Source of the DNA: Siphlonurus alternatus
Lineage: Eukaryota > Arthropoda > Insecta > Ephemeroptera > Siphlonuridae
Assembly: GCA_949825025.1 (NCBI GenBank)
Contig: OX463785.1
Coordinates: 13,765,971 to 13,829,970 of the forward strand
Direction of reading: 5' to 3'
Length of the DNA: 64,000 nucleotides
Shown: piece after piece, positions 25,901-35,567 of the stretch
How positions within the stretch are numbered: the first letter of the stretch is position 1
Layout of the letters: the number at the start of each line of letters is the position of its first letter
Notes under the pieces: generated by a model
Told to the model about the DNA's origin: nothing
The model's database searches: none
Seen by the model: only the letters and a program-made list of their open reading frames with translations
Translations under genes and position numbers: made by a program

Positions 25901-28900
25901 TTGCAGTTTTCTTACAACAGCTCCATTTTCCGGTTTTCGTCCATAAGGCCATGCAATGTTAAACTTCTACATCAATTTTCACAAAACTGATGACAGATTC
26001 GCTTCAAAATTTGTATGCCACCTATTGATGGCGAGTTCTAACAATAAGTCTCCTGGGAGTTTTGTTGCATTCAGGCGGTATACGATCGTGAGATATCAAC
26101 CTATTGAGATTCATCCTTAATTTATAACTTTTCTGTATAACATAATATGCAAACACTATATTTTCAGATTTTTCAAAAAAATTATTACCTTTGGAATTTT
26201 GGAAAAGGTAATAATTCCATACATCCAGGTACTCCTGGCTATTTTGAGAAATTTTTCGGAAAGACAACCAAGTACGAAAGTCTGGACTTGGGAGTGATAT
26301 TGGGGTGCCAGATGCTATCAGACCTTCTTATCAGTCTGTGCCTTTTCATATTCAGGTGGCTTTTAACACCTGATTATGAAAGTCGAGCGGCATTCATCTG
26401 GTCACTAAGACGCAGTGCCCATGCAGGAGCTTGTTAGAGAAAATTGTCGCAGTGTCCAAACTTTCAACACCTTCTCTACAAGATCCTACGAAGGGACTAC
26501 ATCTTACCTCGAAAGGCCTTCTACAACTCCCAAGTCCGTCATTTCGTATTTGGTATTGTCTGGTATTAGCTATTTTTGTTTTAAGTATTTATGTTTTTAA
26601 TATAATTTCATTTCGTGAGTTGCATAAAGTATCACAAAATATTTAATATTTAATGAGTAAAGGTTTAAAAAAATTTATTACAAAAATTGCAAACAGAAGT
26701 TTCAAATAAAGTTAATAGAAAATTGTAATTTTCAAAATTAGTTACATAATTTTAAAATTAAAATTTTTAATTATTTAAAAAAATAAATTTTTGCTGCCAT
26801 CTCGTTTTACTGATAAAAACCACAGCTTCATTAACATGATCACGTGGTACAAAAGGTATATTAGTTTTAAGCGAAAAAATAATGACGCAACGGTAACAGT
26901 GCAATGGATACAATTTATAAATTATCCTTCATATCTTTAACATAGAAATGAAAGGGAGTTTTAGGTTATTTTTTAACCGGCACATGAAACTCCCATTTAT
27001 TATTAACCTATTATATACATATTTTCAGATTTTTCAAGATTCATTTAGAACAGTGAATTAATATTATAAAAGTTATACGCAAATTAACTCGTCGTCTTCA
27101 GTAGTATTCGTGCGCAGAGCTCATGATATGAAGTACAAAATTGTTACAGCGCCAATATTTACGTAATATGTTGTACTTAAAGCCTGCGTACTGACAGTGA
27201 GTTCGAGAATATCACGATAGATGGCTCAATGAACTAAAAGCTCAATTGTGTTTTCAATCATTTCATCTGAATTTTTAAAAATAATAGTCTTGCAGACAGA
27301 AAAAAAAGGGTTTGTGTTCAAAAATAGTGTTAAAAAATTATAAAGACAAATTCATTAAATTGAGTTTTCCTCGTTTTTTTCCAAATTTGATAAGAAATCC
27401 TATATACAATATTAAATTTAGTACTAAATATCTGGTGTACTAAAAATTTCTTGTTTGTAATTGTAATTTTCTTTCGATTGGTAATAACTAATAACGATAA
27501 TGCTTCTTGAGGTGTATAATTAATATTCTTTTAATTTATGATGAAGAAAAAAATGCATGAAATCCTCAGAATATTGCTCTAAAACAACAATCAATGCGCT
27601 ATAAATATGTGGTGTAAAACTCACCATCCCCGTACTGTGGCTTGGCCATGCGACGGTAGCCGGTGAGCGCTCTGCCCCACCCTGGCCGGGCCTCGTTGTT
27701 GCACGACCCGTCTAGGGACCGGTAACGAGCGTCCCCACATGTGACGTCATGAGCCTCGCAGGTGGCGCCAAGTGACGTCTTGCTCAAGCTCAGGGAGTTC
27801 ACCAGTTCTCCGCATCGACGTTCTTTCAGGTCAAACCTGAAGGGAGATTATTTAGAAATTAGATATCGAATGAAAGATAAATTTAAATAAAATATATGTA
27901 ATTTTTAAATGGGGCGAAGATGTGAAGATGATGAGCAATACATTCAAACTGTATTATAGTTTAAAAATAAATGTACTTATTAATCACCATGTCCTGCGTT
28001 ATTTTACGGGGCATGATGATTAACAAGACCGCAAAGGAAAATTTTCCTAGGCGACAAATGTACAAGATTAATTTAAAGCTAAAAAAAAAAAAAAAAAAAA
28101 ACTATTTTTTAGCAGAATTATAAGCTGAAACCAAAACCATTTATATATAGAGTATAAATTGTACAATTCTATCTTCAATAATATTTAATTAATAATATTT
28201 TATACACTCCTTATCTATGAAATTTCCAGATATTAATAACACTAAAACAAATCCATCACACAGTCCTTATTGTGTTACAGACTCACTTGCGACAGTTGTT
28301 ATCCGCGATGAACTGCGACGCTCGCAACGCCACCTGCGCCTCGCGGTGTTTCTCGAGCGCTTCCGGACCAGGCAGACCAGCGATCAGCTGTCCATGTGCC
28401 GGGGAACCAGGCCGAACACGAACGTCGGAGCCAGCCAGGGTCTTCTCCAGCCGGGCCAGTCGAGATACCACACCCTCGCCGAATTGAACGGAGGAGGTGA
28501 GGACATGAGGGTCAAGGGTCGGTAACTGAGAAGAGTCCGTCCTGGTGTTCCGACCCCATGTGAGACGTTGTGTGCGTCCAGCCGTCCAAAATGGGCGTCC
28601 TGAGGGAGACATGATAGCTGAAGAGTCAGAGAGAGAGAGAGAGAGAGGCGAGAAGAAAGTGAAAGAAGAAGAAAAGAAAAACAATTCTAGATTATCTTGA
28701 CAGCTCAATTAAAAATTATGAGAATATTACAGTAATTTATTCCAGAAGTTATACCAAAAGAAAATTAAAATTGTAAAAAAAATATAAATACATCTATTTT
28801 GGAGACTAATGATGGTATATCATACTATGTGACTGACATCATATCTATATACCGGACACTCACCGGCAAAGGTGGCCAGGTGCTCGACTACTGGTAACCG

Positions 28901-28996
28901 GAAGGAGGAAACTTCTGGGCCGACGTTTGAGGTCCACAGCAGAAGGAAGAGGGTCAGCAAACAGGCGCTCATCGTTAGTCTTTTGTCTGTTAACAT
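1752..28996 (-). CDS. Animal haem-peroxidase family protein lacking both haem histidines (3' end off window)
   Basis: Spliced minus-strand gene. Ten coding exons with GT/AG borders and matching phases encode 636 residues before the left edge; numbering is from the ATG at 28,996. Residues 1-30 form a signal peptide (KR-containing n-region, Leu-rich core), so the product should be secreted. From about residue 155 the animal peroxidase domain is clear: [77 protein letters not shown]. The scaffold Arg and Glu of the distal side are present (R420, E423, in DSRVNE). The active site is altered. The Asp-His-Asp of active members reads Gly-Leu-Asp (275-277), the proximal His is Tyr518, and the proximal-side Asn is Leu599. 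The last part of the domain lies beyond the left edge. Related to peroxinectin/chorion-peroxidase-like proteins; no exact orthologue is claimed. Confidence 0.9.
2808..2964 (-). CDS. Peroxidase exon 10
   Basis: Residues 526-578. Enters with one base completing Glu, then [19 protein letters not shown] and [11 protein letters not shown]; ends phase 0 at donor GTGAGT. This matches the segment after the proximal helix in the family (R-x-x-f/y ... gxLdxlvxgL). Confidence 0.9.
3725..3854 (-). CDS. Peroxidase exon 9 (proximal helix, His replaced by Tyr)
   Basis: Residues 483-525: [20 protein letters not shown] then [14 protein letters not shown]. Active animal peroxidases have (F/L)RFGH at this point, the His being the proximal haem ligand. 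Here the aligned residues are LQFIY, giving Tyr518. Acceptor TTTGCAG and donor GTAAGT are consensus, and the phase agrees with both neighbours, so misalignment is unlikely. Confidence 0.92.
5536..5733 (-). CDS. Peroxidase exon 8
   Basis: Residues 417-482: begins [20 protein letters not shown], then [20 protein letters not shown] and [18 protein letters not shown] retains the distal Arg and Glu (R420, E423) of active enzymes. Acceptor TTTCTCTTTCAG; donor GTCAGT. Confidence 0.93.
5779..6083. mobile_element. Foldback MITE with paired TGACGTCA sites (family 2, copy 1)
   Basis: Inverted arms: TGCAGAAATGAATAGAGGGT near 5,795, inverted near 6,054, within longer GACCTCA...poly(T) ends. Each arm carries GTGACGTCAC. 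It sits in the intron just upstream of peroxidase exon 8. Other copies lie at 6,190, 53,810 and 57,643. An A-run of more than 20 bases follows the right arm. Confidence 0.75.
6190..6487. mobile_element. Foldback MITE (family 2, copy 2)
   Basis: TTGCAGAAATGAATGGAGGG at the left and its inverted, diverged form before 6,476. The arms contain TATTGAAAGTTCTG against CTTTCAATAATTATTT. The middle differs from copy 1 and lacks the CRE-like palindromes. It is about 100 bp from copy 1 and may be a separate insertion or an old duplication. Confidence 0.7.
6683..6881 (-). CDS. Peroxidase exon 7
   Basis: Residues 351-416: [17 protein letters not shown], then LRSLQNGKL and CFRAG. This matches the conserved N-Q-x-T-x-x-L-D-G-S-x-V-Y-G block. 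Acceptor ATGTCCAG; donor GTACTG is weaker than the others. Confidence 0.92.
7434..7525. repeat. Imperfect 45-50-bp tandem duplication beside a splice donor
   Basis: TCAATGGGTAGATTCT followed by TATAGTCAGATCA occurs twice in tandem. The second copy ends within a few bases of the donor of peroxidase exon 6. A local duplication inside the intron. Confidence 0.7.
7531..7721 (-). CDS. Peroxidase exon 6
   Basis: Residues 287-350: [49 protein letters not shown]. This is the Cys-rich I-x-v-P-x-x-D-p block after the distal helix. Phase joins exon 5 (one base) and ends at phase 0. Acceptor TTGTTCTCCAG; donor GTGAGG. Confidence 0.92.
8567..8867. mobile_element. Foldback MITE (family 3, copy 1), hosting a nested element
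   Basis: Termini AAGGGGCATTCACAAAG and the inverse at 8,851-8,867, with inner arm words CTTAAA/TTTAAG inverted on both sides. The same ends are found at 41,339-41,520. A second palindromic element (8,591-8,742) interrupts it. Confidence 0.75.
8591..8742. mobile_element. Palindromic MITE nested in family-3 MITE
   Basis: Terminal inverted repeats GCCGGTATTACACGATACAA and, inverted, GCCTATATTACACGATACAA. Inner stem words ATTGTATACAATTTTTCCTT and AAGGAAAAATTGTATACAAT are exact inverses. TTAA lies immediately to the right and one base from the left end, a possible target duplication. Confidence 0.75.
9203..9385 (-). CDS. Peroxidase exon 5 (distal helix, Asp-His lost)
   Basis: Residues 226-286: [40 protein letters not shown]. 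Active members read W-G-Q-(F/L)-(I/L)-D-H-D; here it is W-A-Q-F-I-G-L-D. The haem-linking Asp is Gly275 and the distal His is Leu276, while the following Asp277 is kept. Consensus acceptor (ATTACAG) and donor (GTAAGT). An 18.2-kb intron separates it from exon 4. Confidence 0.93.
10156..14938. repeat. Tandem 3.8-4.8-kb unit, copy A (4,783 bp)
   Basis: Starts at TTACGAAAATAAAATAATCC and ends where the same words restart at 14,939. It has about 1.48 kb of complex sequence followed by a satellite array (11,638-14,938). The complex part holds the structured module (10,205-10,460), the word TTGTTGCCATCTCGT (about 10,720) and a relic resembling the 3' part of the SINE near 25 kb (11,105-11,205). Lies wholly in the peroxidase intron. 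Small ORFs in it are repeated in all copies but show no coding features. Confidence 0.9.
11638..14938. repeat. Satellite array A with higher-order structure
   Basis: Basic word is the 18-mer GACTTCGGTCACACCACC, present 1-5 times, ending in CACACCGCTCTATAAGAGC. A 51-bp spacer from that hairpin word through GAACCGCGAC and GGTTCACGTAC then leads to the next block. The simplest block is 84 bp; others are longer by steps of 18. About 30 blocks. A deleted variant (GACTTCACCACC) recurs at 12,656, 13,057, 13,764, 14,453 and 14,836, giving higher-order periods near 0.4 and 0.7 kb. GCTCTATAAGAGC can form a small hairpin. Frames crossing the block hit TAA, so it is not coding. Confidence 0.93.
14939..18781. 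repeat. Tandem unit, copy B (3,843 bp)
   Basis: Nearly identical to copy A through the complex part (14,939-16,420), then a satellite array that is 940 bp shorter. The few substitutions against copy A in the complex part point to recent duplication. Confidence 0.92.
16421..18781. repeat. Satellite array B
   Basis: Same 18-mer and hairpin spacer as array A. The GACTTCACCACC variant lies at 16,882, 17,589, 18,278 and 18,679. Its 707- and 689-bp intervals match array A exactly, so B was copied from A (or the reverse) with the array already structured, then changed by loss or gain of about 0.94 kb. Confidence 0.92.
20041..20309. mobile_element. MITE-like element with 15-bp perfect terminal inverted repeats
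   Basis: GGTACTAGAGATTAC at 20,041-20,055 is the exact inverse of 20,295-20,309. The inside carries the structured module also found in units A-C and near 26.3 kb (CAGACC...GTCTG hairpin, then GACAGTGGCA and TGTCGCAGTCGCCAAAC). Confidence 0.7.
21406..21510 (+). mobile_element. tRNA-derived SINE head (A and B boxes)
   Basis: A-box TGGCCTAGTGG (21,412-21,422) and B-box GGTTCGATTCC (21,480-21,490) both match the RNA polymerase III promoter consensus. Their spacing (68 bp start to start) is longer than in an ordinary intronless tRNA, and I could not fold a full cloverleaf, so a SINE or tRNA pseudogene is favoured over a working tRNA. Confidence 0.55.
22395..22560. repeat. Unexpanded seed of the satellite
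   Basis: Two to three copies only: CTCTATAAGAGCACCAAG..., three 18-mer words, then CTCTATAAGAGCC and a decayed spacer with GAGGTTCACGTG. This is the same position in unit C where arrays A and B begin, so it represents the unamplified state. Confidence 0.8.
22974..23182. repeat. Inverted repeat of module ends
   Basis: GTAGTCTTTAGTACTATCGT then GCAAG (22,982-23,006) faces CTTGCAGGATAGTACTAGAG (from 23,147) about 140 bp away. The words resemble the ends of the 20,041 element, so these are probably remains of two such elements in opposite orientation. Confidence 0.5.
24905..25481 (-). mobile_element. 5S-rRNA-derived SINE (interrupted by a hAT MITE)
   Basis: Read on the minus strand, the head GGTGTGGCGCAGTGCGCTT (about 25,478-25,460) leads into a 5S rRNA-like promoter block at 25,391-25,443: GATCACCGAAGTCAAGCAAC then GGTTAGTAGTTGGATGGGTG. 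The body follows: CAGGGAAACCACATG, GTTTCCACGTTTCCCTCAGC and GGCAAATGCCGGGATGG. The 5S-like block differs from true 5S rRNA at several positions, so this is a SINE (SINE3 type), not a 5S gene. The hAT MITE at 25,108-25,327 splits it. Confidence 0.7.
25108..25327. mobile_element. hAT-type MITE, 220 bp, with 8-bp target duplication
   Basis: Ends CAGGGCTAATCCTCTATTG and its inverse CAATAGAGGATTAGCCCTG. Target duplication ACCACATG at 25,100-25,107 and 25,328-25,335. CAGGG...CCCTG termini and an 8-bp duplication are hallmarks of hAT elements. Removing it rejoins the SINE. Confidence 0.88.
26170..26570. repeat. Diverged copy of the structured module
   Basis: GGGGTGCCAGATGCTATCAG then a hairpin (CAGACC...GTCTG), GACGCAGTG and TTGTCGCAGTGTCCAAAC parallel the modules at 10,205, 14,998, 18,840 and 20,050. 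The TTGCTGCCATCTCGT word follows about 220 bp later (near 26,790), as it follows the module in the other copies. A 12-bp hairpin (ATTATTACCTTT) precedes it near 26,185-26,220. Confidence 0.6.
27625..27836 (-). CDS. Peroxidase exon 4 (start of catalytic-type domain)
   Basis: Residues 155-225: [49 protein letters not shown]. The fR-t/s-iDGsCNN block with downstream Y-x-D-G is the classic beginning of the animal peroxidase domain. Acceptor TCCCTTCAG; donor GTGAGT. Confidence 0.93.
28287..28617 (-). CDS. Peroxidase exon 3 (propeptide region)
   Basis: Residues 45-154: [20 protein letters not shown] ... [15 protein letters not shown] ... [20 protein letters not shown]. No recognised domain: a polar N-terminal extension as found ahead of the peroxidase domain in peroxinectin-like proteins. 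The acceptor is preceded by a (CT)n tract (28,630-28,646 on the plus strand), and the donor is GTGAGT. Confidence 0.88.
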
Positions 28997-29028
28997 TTCG
29001 TTATTTACTACTTCGGTGACCTGAGCTT
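28864..29028 (-). CDS. Peroxidase exon 2 (signal peptide and start codon)
   Basis: Acceptor CCTAATACAG; donor GTGAGT. The first in-frame ATG (28,996) gives [20 protein letters not shown]; a second (28,972) starts at MSACLL. Both yield a secretory signal, and I take the first, whose Lys-Arg makes a good n-region. Bases 28,997-29,028 are 5' UTR. Confidence 0.82.
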
Positions 29029-30303
29029 CTGTATTAGGCAAAGTAATCAGAGGTTTCTACATATATAATATAATTCTACCAAATGGATCATATTTTCAAA
29101 TTTTTGTTCCAACTTTTTTCCATGAAAATTTATAGTTTTACTAAAAATTGTAATTTTTTCAATATAAAATTAATATAAAAATTATATAAAATATAGAAAT
29201 AAAATAAATTTAATATATAAAAAAATTATAATTTATATAATAATATATATTTTTTTTAATTTTATATTTTGTCTGTTTTTATAATAAAAATAAAACTAAA
29301 TTTTAAAATTGCAGCAAACTTAATTTGAATACTTTGTAAAATGCAAATTTTATGGTACAAGAGATTGGAGGTCAAGTTTGGCTTTTTTAAGAAAAACAAT
29401 TCCATTTTTATTAAAATTTATATAAAAGGGAGTTTTTTTTTATCTTACACAGATTTAGATAAGACGTTTGGAACATCACAAATTCTGTCCTTATAGGAAC
29501 CATGAATGTTTTGCTGAATCTTCAGCAGCTCTATATTAAACATAGAGACAATGCTCAGTCCAGGCATCCAAATAAATTAAAGATCAGTTTTATATGTAAT
29601 CCAAGGTTCTAGAGACCAGAGCTAATAGAGAGCCACCATGGTGTAATCAAAATAGGGACAACGTCCTGAGATGTTCCATGACGTCAGACAAGCAAGAGGA
29701 TACCTGTGTGGCTCCAAAAATGTTGCCTACGGTAACATAACAAAGCTACGTGCGACCTTGAGCGTGCTGAGAGCTTCAGTGAACGTTTTACCATATGCAC
29801 ATTTACCGGAAGTAAAAATAAATGTCAAGAATAAACAATATTAATACCAATGAATTCTTAAAATTCTATTTATAGAATTATAATGGTTATAAATTTATAA
29901 TATTTTATATAGTGATATATTTTTATTAAATCACCTTTTACTCATTTATATAAATAAAAATATTGCCTTTTCAATTTTCAATATTTGTGTTCTTTATATT
30001 ATTTTCATTGAAAATTTATTGCGATCGTAATTAGAAGTATAATCCAATGTTAATTCAGTGCAATAATTACATTAGAGCACGACACACAATTTATTACTTC
30101 AATTTATGACTTCATAAAATACGATGATGTCAATACAGCAAATTATGATTTTAACTTCAATTATGAAAAGTAAAATAAATAAAATCAGACTATATATAAT
30201 TGTATCGCGTAAATAAATCAATAATTAAGGTACAATGGGCACTATATACAGTTTTATTGGGAAATTTAAGGTTAAACACGCAAAATGCCAGGAATTAACT
30301 TAC

Positions 30304-30389
30304 CAAGAATTCGATATATTATAGTCACAAATAACTCGGACAGAAACGCAACGACAAACACTCGGTGTATTTCTGTTATCCATTGAACT
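30304..30389 (-). other. Peroxidase 5' UTR exon 1 with a short uORF
   Basis: A consensus donor GTAAGT (30,303-30,298) ends a probable non-coding first exon. An initiator-like TCAGTT lies at 30,391-30,386, putting the start site near 30,389. An ATG at 30,383 opens a 26-codon uORF that would stop on the TGA formed exactly at the exon 1-exon 2 junction. Boundaries on the 5' side are inferred. Confidence 0.55.
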
Positions 30390-30540
30390 GAGGACCGCGC
30401 GATGAGATGAGACTTCGGTCAAGTGGTCCCCAGATCGACGTTGATTGGTCCCGCCGTGTCACGTGGTTTCATGCTAACACGTGATTGGCTGAAGAAACAC
30501 GGGCCCGCGCGCGCAAAGTTCAACATTTGTAAACGAATAC
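30390..30540 (-). promoter_or_regulatory. Probable peroxidase promoter
   Basis: GC-richer than its surroundings. On the minus strand there are two CCAAT boxes (AGCCAATCACGTG and GGACCAATCAAC), the first overlapping an E-box CACGTG. A second CACGTG-like word lies between them (CACGTG near 30,461). No TATA box is obvious near the initiator. Confidence 0.5.
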
Positions 30541-30894
30541 ATTGACGTCATTTTGGGTCGGAGGTTAAATAAGATTATATTTTATAATTTAATATTTTTG
30601 ATAAAGATGAGAGGAGGTTATTTCAGAATATGAAGTTGCAGTATTTTTTGTTATATTAAAAAAAAAGTATATTTTTGCAAGAAGAGAACTGCAGGAAGCA
30701 GGTATGACAATAGTAACAATTTACAATACATGTAATATCCAATTCTTCTTGTATTTTTTTTTAAGGAATGTTTCGGTTTCAAGCAGCATTGGGTTTTCAA
30801 ATTTCACCATAATTATGTTAATGGTAAAATAAAATTCAAAACAGAAGGTTGAAACAGCACAGTAACTTTTTTTTTAGTAAGGATACACCCCTAA

Positions 30895-31070
30895 TAGCTT
30901 GGAGCTCGAAGTGGGTAGGGACGAGGGAAAGTGTCACGGCCTATTATATATTACACGTCCGCTACGGTAAGACTTAGGGAACCGTGGAAAACCTCAGTGT
31001 GGGCAATATTCAATGGTGAAGTCCAAAGTCAGGGAAACCACACAATAGTGCATTACTATACTGGGTGGAA
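30895..31070. mobile_element. Fragment related to the 25-kb SINE body
   Basis: GACTTAGGGAACCGTGGAAA, CCTC and CAAAGTCAGGGAAACCACAC parallel the SINE body near 25,015-25,107 in order and spacing. Diverged and without the 5S-like head. Confidence 0.5.
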
Positions 31071-34000
31071 AGCGAGATGAATTTACTCCAGAAAGGGAGC
31101 AACGTAATTTATATAATAAAATGTAGCTATTTATAGTAAAGCTGCTAAGGAAATTATTGGCAAAATACATGTAATGGTGATAATAATATATAGTATTTGA
31201 CATCCTCGTTATTAGGTTATGATGAATGTCTTGAAATAATATTATTAATTTGAAATAATTAGTAAATTATGTGTTTTAAAGTTAACAAGTGTCCTATATT
31301 GTAGGATTAGGTTATTCATGATATATTTTAAGAAGTAAATAAGCTTGAACTTGAACATACTGTATACTTACAGTTAAACAAGAAATTTAATAAATGAAAT
31401 ATTTTAATTACTTTTTTACATGTCTATTATATTATTAGGCCATGATAATTAATTGTGTTGTCTTGGGAATAAATTTTCTCATTCCTCTTTACTTTTATCA
31501 TTAATAACAATATTATTTCGGTAATCAATCTATTACTTCATTACTTCATAGTGCCTTGAAGCTGCAGCATCTGATATTAATTGCCTCACCTTTCAAATAT
31601 ATCTATATATAAATGCAGAACTAATTATAAAACTCATTAAATTATATTTATTTAATAAAAAAATATAATAGATATATAAATAAATTATAATGTAATAAAA
31701 AATAATAATAAATGTCGAATATTTTTTTAACTATTATTTTATTTTAAAATGTTTTGTATTTTATACATATTATTTGTTTATACAAATTTTATTTTTTCAT
31801 ACTTCTTATGTATAGTGACTAAACATTATTTTTACAAATTAGAATTTCCAAATTAATCAGTTCCCTCACGGATTTAACATTGTTCCTTGTATGGGTTTAA
31901 CTTCCCCATGCAAGCGTCAATGGTGACACACTGCAAACATCACAAGACATCCGCTAAAGCTAAAATCGTCATGTGCAGCATATCTTGCATGTGAATGTCA
32001 TTACCCAATCATCATGTGTTCCTTGTTTGTGGTGTGACGTCATACCATCATTGCGCTAGCTCGGACATATGCGGTCGACACTGGATAATGATATTATGAT
32101 ATGAGGGAGTTGCAGTTTAAATTATGAATCTGTAACTTGAGATATTATTAAATTTATGTCCTGTATAATGAGACTTGTATAGAGACTATATGATATTAAA
32201 ATTACTAATAATGACTGACATGAAAAAATTTTAAGATTATGTATGTGATAAAATAAAAATAATAACAATAAGATGCTGTATATTAGAACCTATAATAATG
32301 GACGAAAACCAAAAATGTTAAAAAATTTGATCATAAAAATTGACTTTTAAAATTATTTTAAGATATTTAAATTTATTTAATTAATGAATACCATATCTTC
32401 TCACAAACATATTCCAAGATTTTGAGCGGTCCGTACAAATGAACAGGCGAATTTCATGACTTTGAGGGCATCATTTACATTACCATTCGGTAGAATTTAT
32501 TTCAATTTTAAATAAAATATTAATAGACCATATGAATATTAGTTGAATAAATTTTTGTTTAAAAAACGTATACATATTTATTTGCATTATTTTAAATTAA
32601 TATAAAAATAAATTGTATAAAATAATTTTAAATTATTTTTTAAAAAAAAAGCATGACAAAATAGCTTTTATAGTAAAAAATATGCATATTGCATTAAGCT
32701 TTACACCAAGGCCAATGGTACAGTATTGTTTTGTTATCATAATGTTAAAATAATGTATAGAATACCTATTTTAAGATTATTTAATTAGATTGAATAAACT
32801 CAACTTTTGAATTATGAATTTATTCCGATTCATATTCACGTAACAACTACTCACATACTGTAGAAAAACATACACAGTTTAACTCATTAATCTCATTATA
32901 TTTTATTAAACAGACATTATTATTTATTTATTGTATATTGCTACTTTATGCATGAGCAATGAAAACTTTGCACTTCATTGTAAAGTCTAACTTCATTGCA
33001 GCTGGCCGTTTTAGCTCTAGAAAATTGCATATCCACAGTCATGATATCATTGTCATTATTATACGAACTGAAGTGTTTGCTGCGCATCACAAACTTTGAT
33101 ACCTGAACTTTGGTATGATCACAATGACGTTTTATCATTGTTGATTTTATGTCGACACTATATGACATTATCAGACAGTTAAATAAATTATATTCTCATG
33201 ATCGGAAACGCACATAACTTCCGGTTGTCTTTTTAAAAGAAAAAAGGATATGGAAATTTATATTTTTATATTATATTATTTTAATTATATGAAGAGAGCA
33301 TTCAAATTTTTGTAACTAATTTTTATTTTTCAAATTTTGTTTTGAGTTTGGTCAGTTTTTTTTTTCTTTTTCTTAGTCTCTTTCGTACAAAAACTAATTT
33401 GAATAATTTATTTTTAAATTAATGTTTAATGTTTTTCATTTTTCCTAAAGTAAAACTTCACTAGAAAACAAGACTACCTCCTACAAACTTACAAACTTAT
33501 CATTGCCAGATACAGTACTTTTATTTTACCTATAAAACTCCCATAACTCTGCCATAAATCAATAAAAATGTTTATAACTACACTGGCCCACCTGGTATTC
33601 GTCCAGTTTACAATTTAAATTTCCATATCATGATAATCATGGAACATTTTAACTGTACGTTACACAACATTAACAGCATCAGGTAGTAAAGAAAACACCA
33701 AAAAATTACCAATAAAATATTTGTGGGTGAAACCACTTAAAACTTAAGGGACTCATAGCTATTTTCTATTTGTACCTCATGCATTATTTCAGTTCTTGAG
33801 TAAGCATGTCCTTATTACGTCCTTACTGAGCATGAGAGCCTGTACTTAGATTGGCAGTAAGTTCGTGACGTCATTGGTTCAGAGGTCAAGGTCACGGAAG
33901 GTCACGCGAGGTGGCAGCGTGCAAACCATCACGTAACGCCTGCCTCAACCCTATCACATGCTGAATGACTTTTTTATTATAATAATACGTCAGAGTGGGT

Positions 34001-34355
34001 TGTAGATAATGGTACCAACATGTTGAGTAATGTTCTCTCGTTTATTAGAGAAATAAAAAATTGCATATTGAGATCTTTATTTCACCCATTCTTATATATT
34101 AGGGTACTTTTCCATTTCATGGTTACTGTTTTGATATTACATGTACCTTCCTAGTACTATCTTCATTTACCTCTTCAAGCACAGAAGCACATAGTATAAA
34201 GGAGTGCAATTATTTAAAATAAATGCATTTTTTTTTTTAATTTTAAAATAAAAATAAATTACACATCAAAAAATATAATAATTATATTATAAACCTGTTA
34301 TTATGTTAATTACATATTTGTAATTTATAACGTATTTTATTTTATTTTATTATTT
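31071..34355. other. Intergenic AT-rich stretch, no feature seen
   Basis: No coding exon, known element or RNA gene recognised. A few less AT-rich patches (31,860-32,100 and 33,790-33,960) have no identifiable content. Confidence 0.5.
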
Positions 34356-34357
34356 TA

Positions 34358-34358
34358 A

Positions 34359-34456
<98 letters not shown>

Positions 34457-34490
34457 CATATATATACACATATATATATATATATTAATA
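34358..34490. repeat. (AT)n microsatellite
   Basis: Over 90 bp of nearly uninterrupted AT dinucleotides, followed by a shorter TA/CA-interrupted tail. Any ORF across it is an artefact. Confidence 0.95.
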
Positions 34491-34499
34491 TTAAAATAA

Positions 34500-35547
34500 T
34501 GATATAATAAAATCGTAAAACTTTTTTAGTTACCAAATTAATAATCATAATTGTTAGAAAAAAGGTTAAAACTAAAATTTAATGCAAATAGTATCAGCAA
34601 AAATGTTCAAAACAATAAATTATTTACATAGTTTTTTGTATGGTGCTTTTTTCATCCATGATTATTATTGAATAAATATAATAAATAAAAATAAAATAGT
34701 GGTAATTTTAATATCTTAAATCCATAATGTTTTGATGTTGATAATATAGACTTGTTTCGATACATGGTAGGATATTAATAAAATATTGAAAGCTGCATGT
34801 AGTTCTGCAGCAACATAATTCCAGATGCTATAAATATCGTTAAGCCACACCCCTGATCAATGTAAACTGGCGCGAGCGAGATATAAAAAATCTTGGGCGC
34901 GAGGAAAAAAAGGTTATAAGTCTATGGTTCTATCATGGTCATAAGTATTATAGTGTCAAAGTTTATCAACAATGTGATATTAATGGAAACGCTCTTCAAA
35001 CCCGGAACGATGCCAAAAACAAATTATGACAACCCAGTCTGCAATTTAGGTTGTGAAATTGAAATGAAAAAAATATAAGGATGAGTTTGATAAACTTGTG
35101 GTCGATTGGGAAATATCACGCGGAAAAGAAATAGTCTTCCTTGTTTGATGTTTATTATATAATAATTTGATAACTGATAAATTTTAATGAAGTGTTTTTG
35201 GTATTTCCATTGTGATTTTACAGAAGCTGCAGAGTGGAAAAAGGGCATAAAAACGTGACAAAGCTCCCTAAGCAACTGTTAACTACTTCAATGTAACGCA
35301 GCTGGCAAATTCAATATACGAACACTCCATTTTTTTATTACAGACATATATTATGAAGTTCAAATTAAATCTTCATATAAATCTATTTTTTTTTCTTTTA
35401 TTTTTTAAACTTAAAGCAGCTTATTATATTATGCTGGTATTATTTAAATATCATACTGTTATGAACGAATTAAAAGTGATCTGGTATTATTTCCTGTATA
35501 ATAACTTAAGATTTAATTTAACTTTTGAATTTCAGTAACTATAGTAC
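34500..35547. other. Intergenic AT-rich stretch, no feature seen
   Basis: Nothing recognised. A small CpG-containing patch (34,845-34,910, GGCGCGAGCGAG) has no clear identity. Confidence 0.45.
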
Positions 35548-35567
35548 GATAATTAATCAAAGACTAC

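Noticed and set aside
28217..28525. 102-aa plus-strand ORF
   Set aside because: Antisense shadow of peroxidase exon 3; GC-rich exon composition keeps other frames open.
34342..34548. 68-aa ORF rich in Tyr-Ile
   Set aside because: Pure translation of the (AT)n microsatellite.
35024..35275. 83-aa minus-strand ORF between the divergent genes
   Set aside because: No signal peptide, motif, splice sites or base-composition change; one such ORF is expected by chance in a window this size.
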